64,000 nucleotides of DNA from Ignavibacteriota bacterium (GCA_016708125.1 JADJGF010000001.1:496001-560000); one strand, 5' to 3'; positions 26,784-35,980 are shown, counted from the first letter of the stretch. Program-made: numbers and translations. Notes: generated by a model not told the origin, from the letters alone.

Positions 26784-29006
26784 ATGAACGAACCAAAAGT
26801 AACTTTAGAACTTGCCAAAGAACATGGCTTAACCGAAGAAGAATTTAATAATATTTGTGAAAAACTTGGAAGAACTCCAAACTACACTGAATTGGGAATT
26901 TTTAGTGTAATGTGGAGTGAACATTGCAGTTACAAAAATTCAATTGCATTGCTTAAAACTTTGCCGAGAAGCGGAAAAAAATTGTTAGTCGGTGCCGGAG
27001 AAGAAAATGCCGGACTTGTAGATATCGGCGATGGACAAGCAATAGCTTTTAAAATAGAAAGTCATAATCATCCTTCTGCAGTTGAACCTTATCAAGGTGC
27101 GGCAACCGGAGTTGGCGGAATTTTGCGCGATATTTTTACGATGGGTGCGCGACCAATTGCGGCTTTAAATTCTTTAAGATTTGGAAAACTAACAAATCCC
27201 AGAACAAAATTTTTGTTTGAAGGAGTTGTAAAAGGAATTGCAGATTACGGAAATTGTTTCGGTGTACCAACCGTTGGCGGCGAAGTGTATTTTGATGAAG
27301 TTTATCAAGGAAATCCTTTAGTAAATGCAATGGCTGTTGGAATTGTGGATTCACATAAAACAGTTTCTGCAGTTGCAAAAGGTGAAAATAATCCGGTTAT
27401 GATTATAGGTTCCGCAACCGGAAGAGATGGAATTCACGGTGCAACTTTTGCTTCCGAAGAAATTAGCGAAAAATCCGAAGCAAAAAGACCATCGGTACAA
27501 GTCGGTGATCCATTTACGGAAAAATTACTTCTTGAAGCAACTTTGGAAATTATTAAAAAGGATTTGGTTGTTGGAATTCAAGATATGGGAGCAGCCGGAA
27601 TTTCTTGCTCAACTGCAGAAATGAGTGAAAAAGGAAAATCCGGAATGATTATAGATTTGAACAAAGTTCCGCTTCGTGAAAAAACTATGACGGCTTACGA
27701 AATTATGCTTTCGGAAAGTCAAGAAAGAATGCTGGTTGTTGCAAAAAAAGGCTGCGAAGATGAAGTGAAAAAAATATTCGATAAGTGGGATTTGAACTGT
27801 GAAATTATTGGTGTTGTTACCGATGAAGAAAAATTAAATGTTTCTTATCATGGTGAAAAAAAAGCAAATATTCCTCCGTTTGAATTAGCTTTGGGCGGCG
27901 GAGTTCCGGTTTATTATCGAGAAACCAGAAAGCCAAAATATATAGATGAAGTTCAAAATTACGATTTAACAAATTTGCCCAAACCCGAAAATTTGCAAAA
28001 AACTTTTATAAAAGTTTTTTCATCGCCTAATATTGCATCTAAAAAATGGGTTTATCAGCAATACGATTATATGGTTAGAACCAATACGGTTGTTGGTCCC
28101 GGCTGTGATTCCGCAGTAATTAGAATTAAAGACACAAAAAAAGCAATTGCAATGCAAACAGATTGCAACGGAAAATATGTTTATTTAAATCCTAAAAATG
28201 GAGCAAAAATTGCTGTTGCGGAATCTGCAAGAAATATTGTTTGTTCCGGCGGTAATCCTTTGGCAATTACAAATTGTTTAAATTTTGGAAATCCGTATGA
28301 TCCCGAAATTTATTGGACTTTCAAAGAATCAATTGACGGAATGGGTGAAGCTTGCAGATTTTTTGATACTCCCGTAACCGGCGGAAATGTTAGTTTTTAT
28401 AATGAAAGTCCGGATACAACCGTTTATCCAACTCCTGTAATTGGAATGATTGGATTGATAGATGATGTTGATAAAATTATGACATCATACTTTAAAAATG
28501 CTGGCGATAAAATTTATGTTCTTGGCGAAGATTTTGAAGAAATTGGCGGAAGCGAATTTTTAAGTGTAATTCACGGAATTGTTAAGGGAAATTCTCCAAA
28601 TATAAATTTGGAAGTTGAAAAAAAACTTCACAAAACTGTTTTAGAATTAATTGATAAAAAATTAATTAATTCTGCTCATGATGTTTCTGATGGAGGAATA
28701 ATTTCTGCTTTGGCTGAATGCTGCATTATAAATAATCCAAAATTGATTGGAGCAGAAGTTAAAATTCCAATTAAAAATAGAGAAGATTTTACACTTTTTT
28801 CAGAATCACAAAGTAGAATTATAATTTCTGTAAATCCAAATTTTGAAAATGAATTTTTGGAAATTGTGAAAAATTCAAATCTACATTTTGTTTATTTGGG
28901 AATTACAACCGATAAAGATTTTATAGTAAATTCAAACATTAATATTTCTTTAGAAAAACTTGTCGATTTATATTTTGAATCAATTCCAAGATTGATGAAT
29001 GAGTAA
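26784..29006 (+). CDS. purL: Phosphoribosylformylglycinamidine synthase subunit PurL
   Basis: A 740-residue synthetase subunit that converts FGAR to FGAM in purine synthesis, drawing ammonia from PurQ with PurS as bridge. It is of the small type: no N-terminal PurS-like or C-terminal glutaminase domain. Motifs include MWSEHCSYKNS, KIESHNHPSAVEPYQGAATG, GGILRDIFTMGARP, the phosphate-binding GGEVYFDE, and in the second half VVGPGCDSAV and TDCNGKYVY, then CNLNFGNP-like NCLNFGNP and the AHDVSDGGI motif. PurS and PurQ are not in the window. Its end overlaps the next gene by eight bases. Confidence 0.96.
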   Translation: MNEPKVTLELAKEHGLTEEEFNNICEKLGRTPNYTELGIFSVMWSEHCSYKNSIALLKTLPRSGKKLLVGAGEENAGLVDIGDGQAIAFKIESHNHPSAVEPYQGAATGVGGILRDIFTMGARPIAALNSLRFGKLTNPRTKFLFEGVVKGIADYGNCFGVPTVGGEVYFDEVYQGNPLVNAMAVGIVDSHKTVSAVAKGENNPVMIIGSATGRDGIHGATFASEEISEKSEAKRPSVQVGDPFTEKLLLEATLEIIKKDLVVGIQDMGAAGISCSTAEMSEKGKSGMIIDLNKVPLREKTMTAYEIMLSESQERMLVVAKKGCEDEVKKIFDKWDLNCEIIGVVTDEEKLNVSYHGEKKANIPPFELALGGGVPVYYRETRKPKYIDEVQNYDLTNLPKPENLQKTFIKVFSSPNIASKKWVYQQYDYMVRTNTVVGPGCDSAVIRIKDTKKAIAMQTDCNGKYVYLNPKNGAKIAVAESARNIVCSGGNPLAITNCLNFGNPYDPEIYWTFKESIDGMGEACRFFDTPVTGGNVSFYNESPDTTVYPTPVIGMIGLIDDVDKIMTSYFKNAGDKIYVLGEDFEEIGGSEFLSVIHGIVKGNSPNINLEVEKKLHKTVLELIDKKLINSAHDVSDGGIISALAECCIINNPKLIGAEVKIPIKNREDFTLFSESQSRIIISVNPNFENEFLEIVKNSNLHFVYLGITTDKDFIVNSNINISLEKLVDLYFESIPRLMNE

Positions 29007-29925
29007 ATTCAAATTTTTTAGATTAATTGGAAATTATTTTTCTTTTAATCGTTACAGAAAAGTTTTAGGATTTTTCAATCATTACATAATTGGTTTGTTA
29101 AAGAGAATTGATGAACATCATATTTTTCTTGCCGGCGGCGGAATTGCGTTTTCATTAATTTTATCTACAATTCCAATTTTACTTTTACTTTTTGCAGTTT
29201 TGGGAAAAATTATTGATCCGCTTACAATTGAAGAAAATATTTCCAAAATAATTTTAACCATGATTCCCTATCCGGAATATGCGGAATTTACAAAAATCGC
29301 AATTTTAAAAAGAGTTCCGGAAGTTTATCAATATAGTTCTGCTGCGTTTACATTAGGTTTAATTGGTTTATTTTTTACTTCCACATGGATTTTCAGCAGC
29401 TTGCGAACAATCTTAAACAGTATTTTCGGATATGACAAAACCAAGGGAATTTTATTTGGATTACTACGTGATTTTGGAATGGTAATTTTGGTTATTGCAA
29501 TGATTTTAATTTCTACTTTCGTTTTACCTTCAATAAATATTTTTATAACTGCAACTGAAAATCTTGATATTCTTGTAAATTTTAAAGTAGATAAAATAAT
29601 TCACACAATATTTTCATTTACATCAATTATTGTTGTTTTACTTCTATTTTTATTGTTTTACACAATAATTCCATATTCAAAACTAAACAAAAAAGCTGTT
29701 TTTATTGGCGCACTTTGGGCAACTATTTTGTGGGAAATTGCAAGATTTACTTTTGGTTATTATGTGGAAAATTTTTTACAGGCAAATCAATTTTATCAAG
29801 CATTTTTACTTGTAATTGTATTACTGTTTTGGCTTTTTTATGCTTCAATTTTGTTTTTAATTGGAGCAGAAATTGCGCAGTTATACATAGAAAGAATGAA
29901 TTTGGGGGAAAAACTCACTCTCTAA
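28999..29925 (+). CDS. YihY/BrkB family membrane protein
   Basis: A 308-residue integral membrane protein. Family motifs are GGGIAFSLILSTIPILLLLFAV (opening of the first span, near 46-66), a central amphipathic section, and the closing LFWLFYASILFLIGAEIAQLY. About six spans are visible. It belongs to the group once called ribonuclease BN; that activity was later shown to belong to another protein, and the true function of the family is unclear. The gene begins within the last codons of purL (ATGAGTAA overlap), so it is co-transcribed with it. Confidence 0.88.
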   Translation: MSKFKFFRLIGNYFSFNRYRKVLGFFNHYIIGLLKRIDEHHIFLAGGGIAFSLILSTIPILLLLFAVLGKIIDPLTIEENISKIILTMIPYPEYAEFTKIAILKRVPEVYQYSSAAFTLGLIGLFFTSTWIFSSLRTILNSIFGYDKTKGILFGLLRDFGMVILVIAMILISTFVLPSINIFITATENLDILVNFKVDKIIHTIFSFTSIIVVLLLFLLFYTIIPYSKLNKKAVFIGALWATILWEIARFTFGYYVENFLQANQFYQAFLLVIVLLFWLFYASILFLIGAEIAQLYIERMNLGEKLTL

Positions 29926-29926
29926 C

Positions 29927-30382
29927 TTATGCTTTTTCTGCTTCACCAATGGAATTGAATACTTTAAATACTTTATCTAAACCAGTAGCTGAAAAGATTG
30001 GTAAACGATTTTGATTATTATAAACTAAATAAAACTTTTTGCCCATTGCTTTAGTTCTTTTTACTCCAGCAACTAAAACTCCGAAAAATGATGAATCGAC
30101 AAATTCGCACTCATTTAAATCAACAATTACACTTTTGTTTTCTTCGGCAACAGTTTTATCTAAAAAGGATTTGAAACTTGAAGCTTCTCTTAAAGTTGCT
30201 CTCTCAAAAAGAATTTTAATAATTGTAAATTCTTGAGAAGACTTTGAATCCTTTTCAAAAAAATTTGAGAATTCTAATTTATTTCCAAGCAATGAGCTAC
30301 CCTCAATTATAAATCTATTTTTCAATCTATTTTGAAATTGATCCAGTGAATTATTTTCTTGCTTCTCTTTGAGATTATACAT
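29927..30382 (-). CDS. STAS-domain protein (anti-sigma factor antagonist-like)
   Basis: A 151-residue protein whose C-terminal 90 residues form a STAS domain: VIVDLNECEFVDSSFFGVLV contains the usual serine position for regulatory phosphorylation (DSS), then KRTKAMGKKFYLV and LDKVFKVF. The first 60 residues are charged and not recognised. STAS proteins of this type take part in partner-switching with an HPK-like anti-sigma kinase, but no such kinase is in the window, so the pathway is open. GGGGA before the ATG is a good ribosome site. A small unknown gene precedes it by 20 bp. Confidence 0.82.
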   Translation of the reverse strand: MYNLKEKQENNSLDQFQNRLKNRFIIEGSSLLGNKLEFSNFFEKDSKSSQEFTIIKILFERATLREASSFKSFLDKTVAEENKSVIVDLNECEFVDSSFFGVLVAGVKRTKAMGKKFYLVYNNQNRLPIFSATGLDKVFKVFNSIGEAEKA

Positions 30383-30402
30383 TCTTATTTCCCCAAATTT
30401 AG

Positions 30403-30600
30403 TTAATTTTTTCTAAATTCTTTAAGTTTTTGTATTACTAAAATTCTATCGTCTTGATTTTCGATTGAATCTGTAATTACGTGAACCTTACTTTCTCCGG
30501 TTTGATTTCCCGTTTCATCAATTTTTAATTCTAAAATACTGGATTCATTTTTTATAAAAAATTCTCCAGAATAACCTTTAACCGTAAAACTCATTTTCAC
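30403..30600 (-). CDS. Hypothetical protein
   Basis: A 65-residue protein, mainly beta strand in the first half (FTVKGYSGEFFIKNESSILELKI) and helical at the end. No family is recognised. GAGGTGA before the ATG supports real translation, and it lies 20 bp upstream of the STAS gene in the same direction, suggesting a small two-gene unit. Confidence 0.6.
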   Translation of the reverse strand: MKMSFTVKGYSGEFFIKNESSILELKIDETGNQTGESKVHVITDSIENQDDRILVIQKLKEFRKN

Positions 30601-30740
30601 CTCAATTTTACAAGCAATAAGCAGTAATTGAGTTCTTAAATCAGTGATTTACAACAAATTAAAAAAAAGTTTCATTCATTTAACTTGCAATAAACTTATG
30701 AGAAATAATCGGCATTTTTTTATCAAAGTTGAATAAAACA

Positions 30741-30758
30741 AAGTGATTTGAGTCACAA
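30741..30758. promoter_or_regulatory. Crp/Fnr-family binding-site candidate
   Basis: GTGA and TCAC half-sites are spaced by six bases (30743-30756), matching the TGTGA-N6-TCACA layout of Crp and of HcpR-like regulators, with one outer base off. It lies between divergent genes, 143 bp from the minus-strand start at 30600 and 112 bp from the plus-strand start at 30870. Confidence 0.4.
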
Positions 30759-30869
30759 ATGACAAAATTTACTTCTATTACTTTGAAACATTAAATAGAT
30801 AAACATAAAAAAACAATTAATTCAATTGCATATTAATTAAATTTTTACTAATTTTTTTTTGAGGTTTGA

Positions 30870-31061
30870 ATGTCAGAATATATACAAAATCCAATTAGTC
30901 ATCCCGAGTGGAATCCTTCAATGGGTGATTTCTTCAGCAAAAGAGTTTTTGAAGAAGATAAACTGCACGAAAAAAAACAAAGCAGAAAAAAATTATTTAT
31001 AAGTAGTTTACTTTTTGTTCACGTTTTAATGCTTGGTTTAGTAATTATTTATTTTTCTTAA
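30870..31061 (+). CDS. Small single-span membrane protein
   Basis: A 63-residue protein with a polar N-terminus (residues 1-43, rich in lysine near the membrane) and one C-terminal hydrophobic span (LFISSLLFVHVLMLGLVIIYF). GAGGT five bases before the ATG is a good ribosome site. Tail-anchored topology is inferred. No family is recognised. A Crp/Fnr-type site candidate lies about 110 bp upstream. Confidence 0.65.
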   Translation: MSEYIQNPISHPEWNPSMGDFFSKRVFEEDKLHEKKQSRKKLFISSLLFVHVLMLGLVIIYFS

Positions 31062-31172
31062 ACTTTACATCTAAGAAAGAAAAGATTTTAAACTTTTCAT
31101 GTTGTAAAAACTTTATTTGTATCTAAATTTATACTATTTTTTAAAAATATTTCGGTATAAATAGGAGGTACA

Positions 31173-31919
31173 ATGAAGATTGCTGTTTGTGTTAGTCATG
31201 TTCCGGATACAGCCGCAAAAATTAAAATCGGCAGTGATGCTAAATCTATCGATCCAACCGATGTAACTTACATACTAAATCCCTATGATGAATTTGCCAT
31301 TGAAGAAGCCTTAAAAACCAAAGAAAAATTTGGCGGTGAAGTCGTTATTATTAGTTTAGGCAATGAATCTAATAAAGAAAGCGTTCGTAAAGCTTTAGCA
31401 ATGGGTGCAGATAATGGTATTTTATTAAAAGATAGCGGAATCAGAGATTCTATAAGTCTTTCCAAAGCATTAGCCGAAGAAATAAAATTGCAAAATGCAG
31501 ATTTAGTTTTTATGGGTAAACAAGCTGTTGATTATGATAATTCAATAACCGGACAATTAACCGCTGAATTTTTGGGATTTAATTGCGTAAGTGTAGTTAT
31601 TAAATTTGATATTGACGGAAATAAAATTACTGCCGAACGTGAAATTGAAGGTGGAAAGGAAATTGTTGAAACTTCAATTCCCGCAATTATAACTTGCCAA
31701 AAGGGTTTAAACGAACCGCGATATGCATCTCTTAAAGGAATTATGGCAGCAAAGAAAAAAGTAATCGAGGAAAAAAATGCATCGGTTTTTGAAAATAAAT
31801 CTGAAGTTATTCAAATGAGTAAACCAGTTGGGAAGCAAGCCGGGAAAATAATAGGTAAAGACTCAAGTGCAGTTCCTGAGTTAGTTCGTTTATTGAAAGA
31901 AGAAGCAAAAGTAATATAG
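31173..31919 (+). CDS. etfB: Electron transfer flavoprotein beta subunit
   Basis: A 248-residue subunit of ETF, which takes electrons from acyl-CoA dehydrogenases and passes them on to quinone. It binds AMP. Motifs: VCVSHVPDTAAKI at the N-terminus, LNPYDEFAIEEAL, the VIISLG strand, FMGKQAVDYDNSITGQL, and the later QKGLNEPRYASLKGIMAAKKK signature. AGGAGGT before the ATG is the strongest ribosome site in the region. etfA follows within four bases. An acyl-CoA dehydrogenase gene at 50262 in the same window is a plausible electron donor. Confidence 0.95.
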   Translation: MKIAVCVSHVPDTAAKIKIGSDAKSIDPTDVTYILNPYDEFAIEEALKTKEKFGGEVVIISLGNESNKESVRKALAMGADNGILLKDSGIRDSISLSKALAEEIKLQNADLVFMGKQAVDYDNSITGQLTAEFLGFNCVSVVIKFDIDGNKITAEREIEGGKEIVETSIPAIITCQKGLNEPRYASLKGIMAAKKKVIEEKNASVFENKSEVIQMSKPVGKQAGKIIGKDSSAVPELVRLLKEEAKVI

Positions 31920-31928
31920 GAGATGAAA

Positions 31929-32888
31929 ATGACAAATAAAATTTTAGTTATTCTTGAGCAAAGAGATAATAATATAAAAAAAGTATCGTATGAAGTTTCA
32001 AAAGCTGGATTTGAACTTTCCCAAAAATTAAACTGTGCGATTGAAGCTGTAATAGTTGGCGGAGAAATAAATGATTTATCAAAAATTGGCAATTATGGAA
32101 TTAAAAAAATAACACATTTAAAAAATTCCGAACTTAATAAATATTCATCCTCTGCATACACAAAAACTATTGTAGAATTTTTAAATGAAATTGGTGCAAA
32201 TATAATTTTAATTGGAAATACTTCGCTCGGAAAAGATTTGGCTCCAAGAATTGCTGCAAAATTGGATGCTGGAATTGCAGTTGATGTTATTAAAATTGAA
32301 ACATCCGAAAATAATATTATTGCAACAAGACCAATTTACGCTGGAAAAGCATTAGTTGATATTAAAATAAATTCAGAGAAAAAAGTTTTTACAATTAGAC
32401 CAAATGTATTTAATCCGGGAGAACCAACTGAAAATAATTCAGAAATAATTGTCAAAGAAATTTCTTCACCGGATTTTTCAACAAAAGTAATTGAAGTTAA
32501 AAAAGCTGAAGGAAAGTTAGATGTTGCAGAAGCATCATTAATTGTTTCCGGCGGAAGAGGAATGAAAGAAGCTGCAAATTTTAAACTGGTTGAAGATTTA
32601 GCAGAAGTTTTAGGAGCAGCAGTTGGAGCTTCCCGCGCTGTTGTTGATGCTGGCTGGCGACCTCATGCAGAGCAAGTCGGGCAAACAGGGAAAACTGTTT
32701 CGCCAAATTTATATATTGCTTTGGGAATTTCCGGAGCAATTCAACATTTAGCCGGAATGCGATCATCAAAATGTATTGTTGCAATAAACAAAGATGCAGA
32801 TGCTCCGATATTTCAAATTGCAGATTACGGAATTGCCGGAGATGTTTTTGAAGTTGTTCCGGCTTTAATTGCAGAATTAAAAAAATAA
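31929..32888 (+). CDS. etfA: Electron transfer flavoprotein alpha subunit
   Basis: A 319-residue FAD-binding partner of EtfB. The N-terminal domain has ILVILEQRDNNIKKVSYEV and GNTSLGKDLAPRIAAKLD; the C-terminal FAD domain shows VSGGRGMKE, GASRAVVDAGW, QVGQTGKTVSPNLYIALGISGAIQH and INKDADAPIFQIADYGI. The frame also has an ATG at 31923, but AGGAG (31918-31922) stands directly next to that codon and is correctly spaced for the ATG at 31929, so the latter is taken. The ribosome site overlaps the etfB stop. A hairpin terminator follows the stop by about 50 bp. Confidence 0.95.
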   Translation: MTNKILVILEQRDNNIKKVSYEVSKAGFELSQKLNCAIEAVIVGGEINDLSKIGNYGIKKITHLKNSELNKYSSSAYTKTIVEFLNEIGANIILIGNTSLGKDLAPRIAAKLDAGIAVDVIKIETSENNIIATRPIYAGKALVDIKINSEKKVFTIRPNVFNPGEPTENNSEIIVKEISSPDFSTKVIEVKKAEGKLDVAEASLIVSGGRGMKEAANFKLVEDLAEVLGAAVGASRAVVDAGWRPHAEQVGQTGKTVSPNLYIALGISGAIQHLAGMRSSKCIVAINKDADAPIFQIADYGIAGDVFEVVPALIAELKK

Positions 32889-32939
32889 TATTTTTGTTAT
32901 CAAGAATTCGATGTCTTTAAATTTATAAATGTTTATTAA

Positions 32940-32971
32940 AAAGATGCCATTTTTTTAAAGATGGCATCTTT
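32940..32971. terminator. Bidirectional terminator hairpin
   Basis: AAAGATGCCAT and ATGGCATCTTT pair perfectly over 11 bp. The minus-strand reading has a T-run after the stem; the plus reading a shorter one. It lies between the convergent etfA and the zinc-ribbon gene and probably serves both. Confidence 0.75.
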
Positions 32972-32994
32972 GAACTTCTATTGCACATCAAAAA

Positions 32995-33297
32995 TTAGTA
33001 TTCCTCAAATTCAGTTGTTAAATAAGTGTGTAGCACAACAAATAAAACTGCAATACTTCCAAAACAAATACTTAGCAATGCTGCTATTAAAAAGTTATCA
33101 TAAAAATGTAAAATAATTGTTGCGGGAATTACAACAGATAAAAAACCAATACCAAAACCCCAATTCCATGATTTAATATTTTTTGGTTTCAATATTGATT
33201 TACAATTCTTACAAATTGTTTGATGATTTTTTTTAAATCGAAATATTTCTTTAATGGATATTGGACTTTTACAATTTGGGCAACTGAAATTTTTCAT
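32995..33297 (-). CDS. Zinc-ribbon membrane protein
   Basis: A 100-residue protein. Residues 1-40 form a zinc-ribbon with CPNC (6-9) and CKNC (30-33) pairs; two membrane spans follow (GFGIGFLSVVIPATIIL and LIAALLSICFGSIAVLFVVL). I recognise the fold type, not a named family. It lies alone and ends next to the shared terminator hairpin. An ATG start is used; the ribosome site is weak. Confidence 0.7.
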   Translation of the reverse strand: MKNFSCPNCKSPISIKEIFRFKKNHQTICKNCKSILKPKNIKSWNWGFGIGFLSVVIPATIILHFYDNFLIAALLSICFGSIAVLFVVLHTYLTTEFEEY

Positions 33298-33352
33298 TTA
33301 TTTTTTAATAAATTTTGTAAAAACATATTTTAAAATTATTTAACAAGATTTT

Positions 33353-34039
33353 CTAAATATTCAAATAATCTTCCCAAATTTTATATAATTCATAAGTTGC
33401 TTTAACATCTTCGCTGCAATAAATTGCAATGTCTTTAATTTTTCCGGCTTTATATAATTCCTTAATTTCCATTCCGGTAATTCCTTTAGATTTTGGAGAT
33501 TTTATTCCAAATGCGTGACAATAAAAATCCAAATTAAATTTTCTTGTAATTCCGTAAAATGTAAATTGATCAAGCAAATCAATGTGTTTTGTTATGTTGT
33601 ATCTGTTATGAATTAAATTTATAGTAGGTTTAACTTCAAGCATTGCAGAGCGAAGCATTAAAAACGGGATATCAAAATTCCTTCCGTTAAATGTAATTAC
33701 TTTATCTGTTTTGGATAAATAATTCCAAAATAATTTTAAAAGTTCTTTTTCATTTATGGATTTGTACTTAATTCCTTTTTCTTCAATTATAATTTCTTCT
33801 TCGGAATTGTCATCATACAAAACAAGAATTCCGTTTGTTTCTGTATTTAACATTCCTATTGAAATAATTTTTGCAGTATAAGGATAAAGACTTAAAAACC
33901 TTTCTACTTCTTCTTTTTTATTTTCTCTTATAATTTGATCAGATTCTTTTTCCGCATATCTTAGAAGAAATTCTTGCTGACTTTCCGCTAAATTTTCCAA
34001 TTCAAATCCAACGGTTTCAATATCAATTACAATTCCCAT
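33353..34039 (-). CDS. Predicted 3'-5' exonuclease, PolB-like
   Basis: A 228-residue protein of the DnaQ/PolB exonuclease superfamily. The three acidic motifs are visible: VIDIET (D6, E8), VITFNGRNFDIPFL, and YCSEDVKATYELYKIW near the C-terminus. This matches the stand-alone 'exonuclease related to PolB' group rather than DnaQ. The role is unknown but likely in repair. It is the last gene of a minus-strand run downstream of the thioesterase and threonine aldolase. Confidence 0.85.
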   Translation of the reverse strand: MGIVIDIETVGFELENLAESQQEFLLRYAEKESDQIIRENKKEEVERFLSLYPYTAKIISIGMLNTETNGILVLYDDNSEEEIIIEEKGIKYKSINEKELLKLFWNYLSKTDKVITFNGRNFDIPFLMLRSAMLEVKPTINLIHNRYNITKHIDLLDQFTFYGITRKFNLDFYCHAFGIKSPKSKGITGMEIKELYKAGKIKDIAIYCSEDVKATYELYKIWEDYLNI

Positions 34040-34056
34040 TTTTACCTCAAAAATGT

Positions 34057-34509
34057 TTAAGGATTTTTATTTATTTCTACCCCCTTTTCAAAATCGTTTA
34101 CGGCATTGTAAAATTCATCCGGTAATGGAATGGACTTTTTTGTTTGCAAATTTATATGAACAAGAATTCCATTTCCCTTTGCAATTATTTGCAAATTATT
34201 TTTGTTTATTACTAAATGTTCAAATTTAAAACTTGAATTTCTGATTTCAATAATTTTAGTTAAAATTTCTAACTCATCATCCAATTTTGCCGGTAAAATA
34301 TAATCACATTCATTATGAGCCATTATGAAAAATAAATTATTTTCTAAAATAACTTTGAGATTATAATTTTTCTTTAAATCTTGAAGATATTTAATTCGCG
34401 CATCTTCAAAATAATTGAAATATACAGCATTATTGCAAACTCCCATAATATCAACTTCATGGAATTTTACAACTTCAGTAATTTTATGTTTGAAATTTTC
34501 TATTTCCAT
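34057..34509 (-). CDS. Acyl-CoA thioesterase, YbgC/4HBT type
   Basis: A 150-residue hotdog-fold protein. The family signature is present in variant form: FHEVDIMGVCNNAVYFNYFEDAR, with the catalytic aspartate at position 20 and cysteine in place of the common histidine before the NN pair. These enzymes hydrolyse short- or medium-chain acyl-CoA or 4-hydroxybenzoyl-CoA. The substrate cannot be read from the sequence. It lies six bases after threonine aldolase, co-directional. Confidence 0.8.
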   Translation of the reverse strand: MEIENFKHKITEVVKFHEVDIMGVCNNAVYFNYFEDARIKYLQDLKKNYNLKVILENNLFFIMAHNECDYILPAKLDDELEILTKIIEIRNSSFKFEHLVINKNNLQIIAKGNGILVHINLQTKKSIPLPDEFYNAVNDFEKGVEINKNP

Positions 34510-34515
34510 ATTTTG

Positions 34516-35544
34516 TCAAAAAACTTTTTCAATTATTTCGCAAACTTTATTTATATCTTCAAAACTAACATCCATATGAGTTACGGCTCGTAAAGTTCCA
34601 ATTTGTCCAACCGAAAAAAGCAATCCATTTTCTTTACAAATTGATAAAGATTCTTCAACACTTTTTTGTAATGGTTTAAATATAATAATATTTGTTTCAA
34701 CTTCTTTATTTATTAATTCAAACTTTCCAGTTTTAACTAAATAATTTGCAAGCATTTTTGCTTTTTCATGATCTTCTGCAAGCCGCTCAATATTATTTTG
34801 AATTGCATAAATTCCGGCAGCAGCTAATACTCCGGCTTGACGCATTCCTCCGCCAAACGCCTTTCTTACTCGGAAAGCTTCATTTATAAATTCTGATGTT
34901 CCGGCAATTACGGATCCAACCGGCGTTCCTAAACCCTTTGATAAACAAACTGAAACTGAATCGAAATATTTTGCATACTCGGAAACTTTTATACTGGTTG
35001 CGACTGAAGCATTCCACAATCTTGCTCCATCCAAATGAAATTTTAAATTATGTTTTCTCACAAGAGTTTGAAGCTTTTCAATTTCCTCTAATTTATAAAT
35101 TGTTCCGCCGGCTCTGTTGTGTGTATTTTCTACTTCAATAATTTTTGTTCTTGGCATGTAGTATGCGCTTGTTGGGCGAATTAAAGGTTCTACTAATTCC
35201 GGATTAAGAATCCCACGATCAGCTTTAATTGGATAAAGTTGAATTCCACTAAGAACTGCCGGTGATCCGGATTCATATTGGAAAATATGTGCATCTGCTT
35301 CGCAAATTACTTCATCACCCGGATTTGTATGAACATTTAGGCAAATCTGATTTCCCATTACACCGCTTGGTACAAACAATGCCGATTCTTTGCTGAGTAA
35401 TTCCGCAATCATTTCTTGAAGTTTATTTAATGTTGGGTCTTCTTTAAATACATCATCGCCAACTTCTGCATCATACATTGCTTTTCTCATTCCTTGTGAA
35501 GGACGAGTAACTGTATCACTTCTTAAATCAATAATTTTGTTCAT
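34516..35544 (-). CDS. ltaE: Low-specificity L-threonine aldolase
   Basis: A 342-residue PLP enzyme that cleaves threonine or allo-threonine to glycine and acetaldehyde. Motifs: DLRSDTVTRPSQGMRKAM at the start, EVGDDVFKEDPT, GVMGNQI, HLDGARLWNA and the PLP lysine in SVCLSKGLGTPVGS. An open frame runs upstream to 35643, through a repeat and into the end of the GxxExxY gene, but ATG 35544 matches the family start and has AGGGGA five bases before it. The ribosome site lies just outside the left inverted repeat of the GxxExxY cassette. Confidence 0.93.
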   Translation of the reverse strand: MNKIIDLRSDTVTRPSQGMRKAMYDAEVGDDVFKEDPTLNKLQEMIAELLSKESALFVPSGVMGNQICLNVHTNPGDEVICEADAHIFQYESGSPAVLSGIQLYPIKADRGILNPELVEPLIRPTSAYYMPRTKIIEVENTHNRAGGTIYKLEEIEKLQTLVRKHNLKFHLDGARLWNASVATSIKVSEYAKYFDSVSVCLSKGLGTPVGSVIAGTSEFINEAFRVRKAFGGGMRQAGVLAAAGIYAIQNNIERLAEDHEKAKMLANYLVKTGKFELINKEVETNIIIFKPLQKSVEESLSICKENGLLFSVGQIGTLRAVTHMDVSFEDINKVCEIIEKVF

Positions 35545-35554
35545 TGTTCCCCTA

Positions 35555-35596
35555 TAGAACGCGGATAACGCCGATAACACAGATATCCACAGAAAA
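35555..35596. repeat. Left inverted repeat of the GxxExxY cassette
   Basis: Begins TAGAACGCGGATAACGCCGA and points inward. Its first 26 bases match the reversed right-hand repeat (35981-36019) at 20 positions. It lies between the ltaE ribosome site and the GxxExxY stop codon. Confidence 0.7.
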
Positions 35597-35965
35597 TTAG
35601 TTATTACTAAAAATTTTTCTTCTGAATTCTGCTTTTTTACCAAAATTCAAAAGTAAACCTACTTCAATATCAGTTGCTTTAAGATAATTTATTAATTGCG
35701 CTTCATGTTCTTCGCAAATACTTTCTGCTGCTTTTAATTCTAAAATCACTAAATCATTAACGATTAAATCAGCATAATAATCTCCAACATTTTCATTTTC
35801 ATAAAACACTTTAATATTATGCTGTTGCTTTACATTTAATCCTAATTTTTTCAATTCAACTTTCATTGCATTTTCATAAACCTTTTCGAGAAATCCATAT
35901 CCGAGAGTATTATTAACTTTGTAAAACGCTCCAATTATTTTTTCTGTTAATTCAGAATGTAACAT
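35597..35965 (-). CDS. GxxExxY protein (PD-(D/E)XK nuclease-like)
   Basis: A 122-residue protein of the GxxExxY family. The naming motif is GFLEKVY (G24, E27, Y30). A restriction-endonuclease-type core follows: YYADLIV (D66) then ILELKA (E76, K78), and a family-typical end GLLLNFGKKAEFRRK. Such genes often occur in several copies per genome and in variable positions; their function is not known. Here the gene fills almost all of a 465-bp segment flanked by inward-facing inverted repeats, placed between lnt and ltaE. The ribosome site is weak (AGAGAT). Confidence 0.88.
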   Translation of the reverse strand: MLHSELTEKIIGAFYKVNNTLGYGFLEKVYENAMKVELKKLGLNVKQQHNIKVFYENENVGDYYADLIVNDLVILELKAAESICEEHEAQLINYLKATDIEVGLLLNFGKKAEFRRKIFSNN

Positions 35966-35980
35966 TTTATATCTCTTTTA

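Noticed and set aside
27136..27378. Antisense frame inside purL
   Set aside because: purL is complete and conserved over this stretch; the antisense frame lacks start context.
35545..35643. Longer N-terminus for threonine aldolase
   Set aside because: The extension crosses the left repeat and the end of the GxxExxY gene; a good ribosome site precedes the internal ATG.
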